64,000 nucleotides of DNA from Trichobilharzia szidati (Eukaryota; Platyhelminthes; Trematoda; Strigeidida; Schistosomatidae): positions 107,390,020-107,454,019 of the forward strand of contig OX235272.1 in NCBI GenBank assembly GCA_944472155.2, in the 5' to 3' direction. Positions within the stretch are counted from its first letter, which is position 1. Each line of letters opens with the position of its first letter. The notes under the pieces were generated by a model. That model did not search any database, was not told the DNA's origin, and worked only from the letters and a program-made list of their open reading frames with translations. Of this stretch, positions 22,545 through 32,267 are shown piece after piece. The translations under genes and the position numbers were made by a program.

Positions 22545-23575
22545 TTAGAACAATATAAGGAACAATATTGTTGTTTTCAGTTAGATCTTTTCCGGGCTTT
22601 ACACTTATTTATATAGATTTATATGTAAAAATTTTAACCAATGAGGGTAATTTTGTGGATCAAATAATAATAACTTGGTAAATGTTTTGAACGTCATTAA
22701 TAACGATGATTATAGTGATAACAAAATAATGATAATAAGGTTTATGTAGGTGGCGACAAGAATAACGAAGGTAGTAATATGCATGTGTATATGTAGACAG
22801 TTCAATAAACAAATAAATTAGGTCAAATCTTAAGGGTTACGTAATACTAAGGGTGAAGTGGACAGATAAACAGAGTTTAAATAAATATCATAAAAGTACG
22901 AAGGAAATGGAAAATAAGGATGGGTGGGAGGGTTTTACCTAGGCCAAGAGAGAGGCAAAGGTAGAACTGATTTTATGCAAAGACTACGATTGTTCTCTCG
23001 AATTAATTCCCATAGCTTCGGCTGTGTATAAAAGGCGGATTCGAATTCCGTTTGAAAGTCTCGATGGAATGCGACAGACAACCTTGAAGGCACTACTTCT
23101 GTCTATTTGCTGACCGCTATCAATCAAATGAGCCAAAATAGAACTTCTTATCGATTTTATTTGACCTTTTCTGTACCATGAAGGAGGATGTCAATTAATA
23201 CGTTTCTTAAGCTGTCTAGTTGTTCGCCCTATATAGCTCTCTCCACAGGAGAAACTAAATTTGTAGATACACATAGAAGTGGCACAGCTAAGCAGCTTGT
23301 CTTTTTCTAGAGCATTCAAAAATTGTCTTCTGGAAAATGACAAACAATGGGTGGCGGCAGTATAAGTCCGTTTTATTGCTCTCGATAATCTTAGATGTAG
23401 GACTTCACTAGCCAAGTCCCCATTAAATTGCAATTTTATGAACAGTTGTTTCTGTTTAACTGTTGTCAGTTTCTATTTATTATACTTGGTGTTCATGTAT
23501 CTCCTTACAAATGTATTAGGATAACCTATTTGGACCAGCGTATTTTGGAGGTATCCTAATTCACTTTTGAAGATG
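22545..23575 (-). mobile_element. 5'-truncated Penelope-like element nested in LINE B
   Basis: 22545-22870 matches the terminal arm of the element at 37595-40050. The minus strand at 23191-23433 encodes [20 protein letters not shown] and ends in the GIY-YIG core [18 protein letters not shown]. The reverse transcriptase is missing. LINE type B sequence lies on both sides in the same orientation, showing this element inserted later. Confidence 0.75.
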
Positions 23576-23579
23576 AAAA

Positions 23580-23775
23580 ATCACAAAGAATGAATACATC
23601 TGCGCCAACCATTGTTAACGATGTTTAGCCATATCACTGATTTTCTCCATTTATTTGTGTTTACCGTCCCGAGTACCCCAACCAGAGAGACAGTAGTGTG
23701 CACCTCTTAACGTGTCTGACTTAAAGTAACTGTTGCGGATTTCATTGACTGATCAGGCCATGTGTTGACTTGACC
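23580..23775 (-). pseudogene. LINE type B C-terminal fragment, minus strand
   Basis: Antisense match to the end of the type B frame at 43500-43690 (blocks TTACCGTCCCGAG and TTGCGGATTTCATTGACTG). Confidence 0.6.
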
Positions 23776-24526
23776 AACTTGACTAAGTCTTTTGAAACCC
23801 TACCAGCCAGATAACTTTGTGATATGTAATATCGTAGTGATTATGGTTAATCGGTATGCCTTGGAAAATTTTCTATTGTTTATTCATTTTAAACAATAGA
23901 AGTCTCAAAACAGTTGTGATGAATATACCTTAGATTTTCAAATTTTAAATTAAAAATAATAAAAATTTCGTAGTTCATGAAAAATCCCCATTCGAACATT
24001 AATAGAGAGAAGACCAGTAGTTCAGCGAAGAGTCTCTTTTCGCCGGCGAATTCATTTTCATAGCTGTACAATCGCAAATATATATGGTTGTTTTGTATGT
24101 GTGTGTACATCAAATTTACCTAACTAAAATACAATTAGTAAGTTCAGATGAATTGGATGTTGATATAAGAGAGTAGTAACAAAAGTGATGAGTTATCACA
24201 AACGATTGTTAAATAAGAGTTACGTAATAACATGAATAGTTCGTTGAAAGAGTTGTGCTCAGGGTGTACATGGAAACAAAGTAACATACGGAATTAGGCA
24301 AGAGTTTTAAGTAGTTAGAAAAATAAGCATTCAAGCAAAATTAAAACAATTAGTCCCTTTGATAAATTTGAATAAGGCATTAAGAAGACAAATTTCGCGA
24401 GATGATATCATTTCGTAGTTTCGTTACAACCGCTTTACAACTAACATGGTTAACAATAATAAAATAAAGTGCATGACAATTACTCAGTTAAATAAAAACA
24501 AAAGTACATACTGATGACCAATTATA
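23776..24526. other. unassigned AT-rich sequence up to the gap
   Basis: Part (24000-24110) resembles 5480-5600. No gene seen. Confidence 0.3.
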
Positions 24527-25020
24527 NNNNNNNNNNNNNNNNNNNNNNNNNNNNNNNNNNNNNNNNNNNNNNNNNNNNNNNNNNNNNNNNNNNNNNNNNN
24601 NNNNNNNNNNNNNNNNNNNNNNNNNNNNNNNNNNNNNNNNNNNNNNNNNNNNNNNNNNNNNNNNNNNNNNNNNNNNNNNNNNNNNNNNNNNNNNNNNNNN
24701 NNNNNNNNNNNNNNNNNNNNNNNNNNNNNNNNNNNNNNNNNNNNNNNNNNNNNNNNNNNNNNNNNNNNNNNNNNNNNNNNNNNNNNNNNNNNNNNNNNNN
24801 NNNNNNNNNNNNNNNNNNNNNNNNNNNNNNNNNNNNNNNNNNNNNNNNNNNNNNNNNNNNNNNNNNNNNNNNNNNNNNNNNNNNNNNNNNNNNNNNNNNN
24901 NNNNNNNNNNNNNNNNNNNNNNNNNNNNNNNNNNNNNNNNNNNNNNNNNNNNNNNNNNNNNNNNNNNNNNNNNNNNNNNNNNNNNNNNNNNNNNNNNNNN
25001 NNNNNNNNNNNNNNNNNNNN
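24527..25020. other. assembly gap (494 N)
   Basis: Unknown bases. The gap falls inside a LINE, whose frame is already open at its right edge. Confidence 0.99.
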
Positions 25021-25022
25021 TG

Positions 25023-26357
25023 ATTACACCCATAGTATCTAGAATCATTGAACGAATAGTTAAAGATGATATCCTCAAACATATGCTCAGCTGCAATATT
25101 CTAGGTCCAAACCAACATGGATTCCTAAAATCCAGATCATGCATGACATGTCACCTTGACTTCTTTAACTATATAACTAGCAGCCGAGACAAACAACGAC
25201 TAGTACTTGTCATCTACTTCGACATATCCAAAGCCTTTGACCGCGTTGACCATCTACTTCTAATAAATAAGCTAAACTCTTTAGGAATAAGTAACCCATT
25301 ATTAGGATGGATTGAATCATTCCTTAACAATAGGTCCCAAGTAGTTAGACTGGGTTCTGTAAACTCTAAACCTAGTCCAGTCACTTCTGGAGTAGTTCAA
25401 GGTGGCGTCTTAGGCCCCCTCCTATTCACTTTATATGTCAACGACATATGCAGCTGTTTCTCACTTGGCAAACCATTCATCTTCGCAGATGATCTTAAAG
25501 TAGCTTACACATTCCACTGTGATGACTTAGGGTACTTTCAGAAAGCTGTTCAGGAAGAACTAGACCGAGTAACTGCATGGTCCTCCACATGGAACCTAAA
25601 ATTCAACCTTAAAAAATGTGGTTGGATCTGTTTCGGTGCACCCTCAATAAACATTAAACTAGTACTTGAATCTCTTGACTTGCCTAAACTCCAAAGTGTT
25701 GTTGACCTAGGACTCAGGTACTCTAGTGACTTGACATTTTCCGAGCAAGTGGCGACACAGACGCGTAAATCGAGGATGCTCCTAGGGTGCATACTCAGGA
25801 ATTTCCACAACTACGAGGCGAAGCTATTATTATATAAAACTTGTGTCAGACCACTACTTGAATATTGTCCATTTATTCTCATCAGCACTCGCGTAAGTGA
25901 CAAACTTAAAATAGAAAGTGTCCAACGATACTCCACGTCTAAACTACTAGGATTTGACTGCGAAAAGGACTACACATCAAGGTGTATAACTCTAGGTATC
26001 GACCAACTCTGGATGAGACGACTGAGCATTAACCTAACATTCTTCTTTAAAGTCTTGCATAAAATATCATTCTCAGACAGCAAGGAGATACAGTTCTCAC
26101 CGGAAGGCTCTTACAACCTTCGTAACCAAACGTGCACAGTATCTAGGAAAAACTGTAAGACAACACTCCGTGCAAACTTCTTCACAGTCATGTACTCTAA
26201 GATCTGGAACAGATTACCCCTAGAAATAAGGACCTGTCACTCTATTATAACCTTCAAACGCTTGCTATATAAACTGCTTCATCCCAATGACTATGCCAAT
26301 CACACCGCACCACTTATTTCTAAAACACATGAGCTATTAGAACACTATAACGCCTAG
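25023..26357 (+). CDS. non-LTR retrotransposon reverse transcriptase (Jockey/CR1 type), 5' end in gap
   Basis: The frame is open from the gap edge and uninterrupted for about 445 codons to a TAG. Counting from the Met at 25083: a GPNQHGFLKSRSC entry block (8-20), RT motif A YFDISKAFDRVDH with the catalytic Asp at 47, motif B SGVVQGGVLGPLLF (about 102-115), and motif C FADD (134-137). A C-terminal region follows with YKTCVRPLLEYC and WNRLPLEIR, typical of Jockey/CR1-clade elements. It is distinct from the RTE-like LINEs elsewhere in the window. An intact frame suggests a young insertion. The endonuclease would lie in or beyond the gap. Confidence 0.85.
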   Translation: MTPIVSRIIERIVKDDILKHMLSCNILGPNQHGFLKSRSCMTCHLDFFNYITSSRDKQRLVLVIYFDISKAFDRVDHLLLINKLNSLGISNPLLGWIESFLNNRSQVVRLGSVNSKPSPVTSGVVQGGVLGPLLFTLYVNDICSCFSLGKPFIFADDLKVAYTFHCDDLGYFQKAVQEELDRVTAWSSTWNLKFNLKKCGWICFGAPSINIKLVLESLDLPKLQSVVDLGLRYSSDLTFSEQVATQTRKSRMLLGCILRNFHNYEAKLLLYKTCVRPLLEYCPFILISTRVSDKLKIESVQRYSTSKLLGFDCEKDYTSRCITLGIDQLWMRRLSINLTFFFKVLHKISFSDSKEIQFSPEGSYNLRNQTCTVSRKNCKTTLRANFFTVMYSKIWNRLPLEIRTCHSIITFKRLLYKLLHPNDYANHTAPLISKTHELLEHYNA

Positions 26358-26969
26358 GCTCATTACTAAATATTACGACACTAAATAAACTCTAAGACTT
26401 CGCAAAATTACATGAAAAACAACTAGATTACGGGTAGTGTTTACTATACAATGATATACATTTATAAACATTTATATGTACATAAAATAATAATATTCTC
26501 TCCATATTTACATACTTTATCTCCCTGCTGAGCGTAATCTTCTATATACCTCCTGGTTGAGGTCGAACAACCCAACATCTAAACTGAAATGACCATTTAC
26601 GTAAATTCAAACTCAAATTCCATGAACGATCCGATGCAACCACTTGAAAACGCTGGCTAACATTCTGTACAAGGAGTATTCTTGATCTGAAATAAAGAAA
26701 CAACTGGTTTTCAATGAATTACTCAACTTACATGTACAGTCTGCCATGCTGACGCAAATGGCGCAAATGGATAGTTCTAGAATTGATCCCATTTGATGCA
26801 GTAAAACAATCTAACATTACCTTATCTAATTTTCGTATCAAAGATGAAATTTCTTTCCTATTATAAAACTACGATAAGACTGCTGACAAAAATGGAACAA
26901 ATACATTATTGAATCAAAATAATACATCAATAAACTTTATCTCACGGATGCTGTTCACAACAAAGTTAT
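26358..26969. other. probable LINE 3' UTR and unassigned sequence
   Basis: AT-rich sequence after the RT stop. The end of the element is not obvious and no gene is seen. Confidence 0.35.
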
Positions 26970-27235
26970 ATAGGAGAACTGACTTCAAGCTTTATTTTTC
27001 CCAGATATTTGTATCACACTCATCTGAAGTCTGGGTTTTTTGTTAATGCGAAGACAATATTTCTATATCTCTTTATGTGTTACACAGACAGACTATTTTG
27101 CAGACTGTTCTGACTGACTCTAATGTTAGATTGAACAAACAAACTGTAATTTATATAATAACTTATCCATGCCTGTACAATTGGTATGTTCCTGCATAAA
27201 CAGGAATAAATAAATAAATATACGTCAGCCAAAAG
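26970..27235 (-). repeat. unclassified dispersed repeat
   Basis: The reverse complement resembles 50060-50330 (AAATAAAGCTTGAAGTC, GTATCACACTCATC-type and TACAGGCATGGATAAG blocks). No coding capacity. It abuts a Penelope-like fragment and may be that element's other arm. Confidence 0.5.
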
Positions 27236-27790
27236 ACTCAACACAGAAAACCAACATCATCCACAAAATAATTTGCAACGATTAAAAGAACACCACATTG
27301 GCCAAACTGGACTTCCTCTTAGTCTTCGTGTCTGTGAACATATACTAGCCGTCAGAAGACAGGACATCCGCTCCCTCATATCGCTACATACAGACAACCA
27401 CAAAATCAGTTCGATTATGAAAACATTCAAATATAAAACGGTGCAAGCGCCAAGAGCCCGAAAGAATTTTTAGAAGCCTGGTATTCCAGTGAATTGGCAG
27501 TTAACAGCTAGATTGACATAGATAAAATTAACCAATCCATAAGAGGAAGTCCTCACGCAGAAAAAGTCAAACTTTAGGTCAAGCAAACAATCAGTACCTA
27601 TATACAAGTAGACTAGACGATGTGAAAACACAAGGACAACCAATATCGTGCAAGGTCACCTACCAGGAGAGATGACTAATAAACTCGTGAAGAAATCTAG
27701 AAGCTCGCTTCAAATTGAAGTATGCACTGAAGATGTTGCCTAGCAGGCAATGAAAGCTTCGCAAATAAACCATCCAGCTCAGAGAACACA
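27220..27790 (+). mobile_element. Penelope-like element fragment (second family)
   Basis: 27273-27473 encodes MQRLKEHHIGQTGLPLSLRV and a CEHILAVRRQDIRSL continuation, the same GIY-YIG-like stretch as at 3200-3400 but unbroken. 27480-27790 is the terminal arm matching 3430-3740. No second, inverted arm of that type is seen upstream. Confidence 0.65.
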
Positions 27791-28999
27791 ACTACGTCAG
27801 AAGATTGCTGTCCTACATGTTGGGGCCATTCACAATTGTGACCGCCGCATACCTGCCTATCAACATCCACCACCTGCCTCGTTTTGGAAAGTTGAGCTCC
27901 AGTAATTTTACTGCAAAACCGTTGTAGTAACATTGCTTCGTGCCCGCCTTATTCATGCAAGACTTAACATGTCACTAGCTTTCAGGACAGATGCTTCCCT
28001 ATAGGTCACCTGACACAGATACATGTGAATGGAGAAGTATTATCCTCATAAATGCATAGACAGGCTGCTGAAAATGATTAGGAAGCTGAGTGTTTTCGAA
28101 GACAAATAGTAAAGAAGCGGACAATGCTACATCAAATTTAGTCATGGTCTATGGGGCAGCTTGAAGTGATCAGTGGAGGAGTTGGTGTGGAGGGTGGGTG
28201 TAATGATCTTATGGGAAGCAACCGGATAGCGGAACTTGTTATGCCAAATTGTCATGACCGCTTTTTATCTGGTGGGAGTTAGACACCGTAAAACAACCAG
28301 TCTAGGTATCTTATGAGGAGGATGTTATGAAAGAAATTCCAATAAAAACTGTACGTTTCATAGAAGTCTGGGAAAAATAGGTATTTCTTGACTGAATGAA
28401 GTCATTTCTACAAGGAACACTGGGATGTATTGTACTACTCATAGAAGGCAAAGTTACCAAGATATATTTTCTAGGAGTAACTACACTAGGCCCACTCACT
28501 AAGGAAACTCGGTAAAGTGGAGATGGATGTGTTGAATAAGTCACACAATATTGTCAGCTAACAACTGCATAAATGTGGAGAGATCACAAGGGTTTTTGAC
28601 AATTTCATTAGCCTTAGCTACTGATTGGTACCACGTAGTGGACTGGTTAAAGTGGGATTGATATATTTACCTTAGTTAAAGACTGGGCCGTCCTTGTTCT
28701 GCCTTACTACCAACAGGTGTGACCTTTCAGACAAGCCGGGAAGGACATGCTAACGTGTTTTACTAGGCTCCGTTTTGGCTGACTGGTGTCTCTATAAAAT
28801 CTAGCTTCAGAAGTCACTTGGTCTCAAAGGTTGAAACAGAAAAATAACGAAAAAGTTAGCCCGAGCGTTTTATTTGTGGGTAATTATCTTGAGAATGCAG
28901 TCGTGGTTGTGTAACTGATAATATTTAAGATCGGCCCATGCTGAGGTTGAATGACCATGACAGCGTTTTCTAACAACTTCGGATAGAGGAAATAACTTA
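27791..28999. other. unassigned, possibly decayed retrotransposon end
   Basis: No clear frame. Position just downstream (in antisense) of the Gypsy integrase suggests part may be its 3' region, but I could not confirm this. Confidence 0.3.
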
Positions 29000-30780
29000 C
29001 ACTTCACTTTCCCTAACTATAGGGGCTCTAATTTCAGTTGAACACATGTCAACATACCCCATTTGCTAGTCAAACCATACTGTGCATGAAATTGTGCAAG
29101 GCGAAGACAGTAATTCGTTGAAAGTCAGAAACCACCTTATTTCCGTGATCATAAAAGGTTAAATAGGAATGCTATGCCAAGTTCTGGCTGCGTATAGTCG
29201 AGGAGGCAGATTGTCTTACATATATATATACATGCTTTGATTCCAAGCACTCACTGGAAGTGAGTCATTCGCTACTTTCTGCTCCAGTCACCTAGACTGT
29301 TTAATCCCTGTCGGAATTTGCTCCCAACTACATAGGAAAACAAAGCAATTAAGTTTGGCGTGAATACATAGAAACAGGAATTGAAGGCCCTAGGTATATA
29401 TGGCTCCATTGACGTTTCTTGTTTTGAAGTCGGCCTTTAGTGAGTCATTTGTAGTCGAAGCCTTTTAACATATGTAGCCTGATCAAGTTTGTTTTCACTA
29501 CTAATGGTAATAAAATCGCCAGAGAATGTCACTGCTGTTCCGAATGCCATCCCCTCAGCTGAACATTCAGCATTTTTTCATTGATGTTCAGATGTCAGGC
29601 ATTATCACTGATAGGAATCCTACATAGCGAATGGGTTAGAATTAGATATCAATGCGTTCTATGACTTGAGGATGACATGTTGTGCAGATGATTTTATGTG
29701 ATCCAAGGTACTTCGTCAAGTTTTTGAAAAGCTGTGGCTTGAAATGACCTTTCCTGTCAGCTGCGACTGTTGCAGGTCGCTTGAACATGGCTACATATTG
29801 TTAAAGAAAGGGTTTTGCTGCTGTTTCCGACGTGAAATCGGTAAGTGAAGCAGCTACTAGGAACCTGATGAATCTACCAATGCATGTGAATAGGTAAGTG
29901 AGTCAGTTATGGTATCGCAGGTGACCTATCCAGTTCACATGAATATAGGCGAAACTAGCATTCAGTTACGAGAATGTTCCCAAAGGTGACATTGTATGTC
30001 TGCTTACTTTCACCGTCTAGCGTACTATGCATCCTGTCTCCTACTTCTATGCATCGCGTTGTAGGTTTGACCAAATAGATCTTGTCAGGATAGATTTAGC
30101 TTAGGCTTTCGCTGCAGAGTACGATAACTAATGAAAGTCACCAAGTATAGTCTTTCCCATAATCCTAGGGAAGGAGAGACTGAGTGAATCTCATACTCTG
30201 CTGCTATTTATCAAGTCACCGTTTACACGAGATAGTAATTGTTCGAGTTTGAGACGAGCTGTTTCCACCTTAGATTTGCCTTAACTCTCTATGTCATTCC
30301 GATTCTCAGCCAGTGCTTGAAGTGTATTGTGGTTCGTTGCACTGTATTCATGTGCATTCTGAACTCTCAGTTGCCTTGTATCATTGGGAGCTTGCCAGAA
30401 ACTCTATGCCGAACGTAGAATGGGTCATTTCGGCAGGATTGAGCCACTTATGATGCATGCGACAGATTCTCAGACATTGTAAACTTGGTGACTAGGAACT
30501 ACCCCTACAGTCCCTTGGGATGCACCTACCATTAATGCAAAAGGAGAATCTGTATTAAGATATATTATGGTTGTGGCTCCCACCAATGCACCGTTTAGCC
30601 TCTTTTGACAGCCAAAGCATGAAGTTGAATTTCCTGTCGTTGTTTTTCGTTTGCTTTTGACCATATTTTCTTTTTCTACGAGTAATCTTTCTGCCAGCAT
30701 CAGAATTTTGGGGGTTCATCTCAGTCAAAGTTGAATATCTCATTATTTTTACCAGAGACTGGCACCGTCGAAGACTGGAT
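29000..30780 (-). pseudogene. decayed Ty3/Gypsy pol (RNase H and integrase regions)
   Basis: Read on the minus strand from right to left. 30470-30700 gives GALVGATTIIYLNTDSPFAL then MVGASQGTVGVV, resembling the start of a Gypsy RNase H (ALMVDAS...AVGAVL). About 30395-30450 gives LNPAEMTHSTFGIEFLAS, like the LSPAERRYSTFGRELLA block. About 29790-29910 gives FTCIGRFIRFLVAASLTD, and 29690-29770 gives RKGHFKPQLFKNLTKYLGSH, the integrase core. Many stops and shifts. RT and gag are not seen and no LTR flanks it. Confidence 0.65.
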
Positions 30781-31652
30781 TGGATTTACTGAATAGTTTT
30801 CTCTTGCTATGACATTCATCTCCCCTGACATTTCATTTGTGGTTAGCTACTATGTCATGCCTTTTACAGCAAGTCTATGCAGAATACTGCTAAGTCTAGG
30901 TCAGCGACATCGGAACTCCATGAAAGCTGTGTTATTATACCGAACCTATCACGAGTTATGTTGGAAGCTTCACATAAATTGCTCATTAGTGTGCCTGGGT
31001 TACACAACTACTAACACCACTTGATATATACCATAATAGTTAATGTGGTATTGCTTCTATTACTGAATATGTCATTCCCTATCCGTTCAGTACAAGACTT
31101 CTATCAAGCTGCCTTCAGAAGTCACTCATATCTCTACGGAGTTTAGCTTTAGATTTTGCCTGGGGTTGACCCCTACAAATGTACTATTATTAATTTGTAT
31201 TTTTTTATATTTCAGGCGAAAGAATTAAATAGGGATGTGAACTCCAGTCAGGCCGGCACTGCCTTCTTAGAATATACAACCGAACGCCTTCCAAATTAAC
31301 AATATTCCTGGTATGCTGGGTGTCCGGATGAACTATGAACAGGGAGTGGTGAGGAAGGTCGGGCATGAATTCATCATCCAGATGAAGACAAAAGATAAAC
31401 TTGGTAAATATATATGGGTGTGGTATTTATAGATCTATCAGTGTTGTTTGTCAGAGACCAAGAGTAGGTTTAAGTACTGAATAGTAACCAGTAAAACGCT
31501 TAAAGACTCAATTAGTCTATCAAATACATGTGATTAGGATATTGGACATTATACACCTCGCCAACCCTTTAGTCTCAACTGACCTTGACATCTTGCTGTT
31601 TGATTGTATAGGTATGTCATGTTGTATTATTTTCCTTTCTTTATGGTCGTAG
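30781..31652. other. unassigned sequence upstream of the 31.8-kb gene
   Basis: No recognised element. It may hold the promoter of the small gene and eIF4A3. Confidence 0.3.
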
Positions 31653-31839
31653 ATGCTCCTTTCTGGTTTTGCCAGATCACTTCGCAGAAACTTCATTTCA
31701 ATATCTGCACCTTGTTTTACAGCGTATATTATCTACAGTGACTACCAAGCTTGCGAAAGGTACAAAGTAAGTTGTTATGATAATGTAGCACATCGGCCCA
31801 CAGAAATTAAAGGATAAAAATGATCAGTGCGTATAAGTT
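31653..31839 (+). CDS. possible upstream small frame with a 37-nt intron
   Basis: ATG at 31653 opens MLLSGFARSLRRNFISISAP then CFTAYIIYSDYQACERYK. At 31767 a GTAAGT donor and at 31803 a CACAG acceptor define a 37-nt intron, matching the mini-introns of eIF4A3. Spliced, the frame ends KLKDKNDQCV at a TAA overlapping the start of the 31820 frame. The basic, hydrophobic N-terminus looks mitochondrial. Alternatively this is spliced 5' UTR of the 31820 gene. Uncertain. Confidence 0.3.
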
Positions 31840-32005
31840 GAGCAGCATGCAAAAGTCTGTGCTTTTTGGCTTGGGGTTCGTTGGAGGAATTACAACGGTT
31901 TATGCACTCACTCGTCTACTTCCTGACAATGATCGATTGAAGGGTAAAACAGCATTATACCGCGACAAAAAGATTCCACCTGGTCAAGACCCCTGGAAAT
32001 ATTGA
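31820..32005 (+). CDS. small single-pass membrane protein, possibly complex I NDUFB1-like
   Basis: A 61-residue frame. Residues about 12-33 (SVLFGLGFVGGITTVYALTR) form one hydrophobic helix, followed by the basic tail DRLKGKTALYRDKKIPPGQD and PWKY. Size, single helix, a D/E-RL then Tyr/Phe-Arg pattern and a Trp-Lys near the end recall NDUFB1 (the MNLL subunit of mitochondrial complex I). That identification is a guess from pattern. An in-frame stop lies 12 bp upstream of the ATG, so 31820 is the likely start; Met-10 (31847) is the alternative. The stop is only 120 bp before the eIF4A3 ATG, suggesting co-transcription. Confidence 0.55.
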   Translation: MISAYKLSSMQKSVLFGLGFVGGITTVYALTRLLPDNDRLKGKTALYRDKKIPPGQDPWKY

Positions 32006-32099
32006 TAGTATTTAGTTTTAGTACAAATATATGACTTTAGCTCCATTGTCTTCGTTTTCTTATTGCTATATTTTTGCCTAGCAGTTAATTTGCATGTCC

Positions 32100-32125
32100 T
32101 CTTTTTGCGCTTTACAGTCTGACTA
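32100..32125 (+). promoter_or_regulatory. splice acceptor just upstream of the eIF4A3 ATG (possible trans-splice site)
   Basis: CTTTTTGCGCTTTACAG ends at 32117, eight bases before ATG 32126. No donor is evident in the 120 bp after the upstream gene's stop. Schistosomes add a spliced leader to some mRNAs and resolve polycistrons this way, so this fits a spliced-leader acceptor. A cis acceptor for a 5' UTR intron is the alternative. Confidence 0.5.
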
Positions 32126-32267
32126 ATGGAGAGATCTTCCAAAAGAATTCATAACGAAGATGATTTAACGAATGTAGAGTTTGAAACATCGGAAAATATC
32201 GATGTGATTCCATCGTTCGACTCAATGTGTCTTCGAGATGATCTGTTACGTGGGATATACGCTTACG
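32126..32267 (+). CDS. EIF4A3: eIF4A3 exon 1
   Basis: Starts at the ATG after the acceptor at 32117 and encodes the N-terminal extension up to GIYAY. It ends TACG before donor GTAAGA; a 36-nt intron follows (32268-32303). Confidence 0.93.

Noticed and set aside
24514..25023. Long open frames across the first N block
   Set aside because: They exist only because unknown bases contain no stops.
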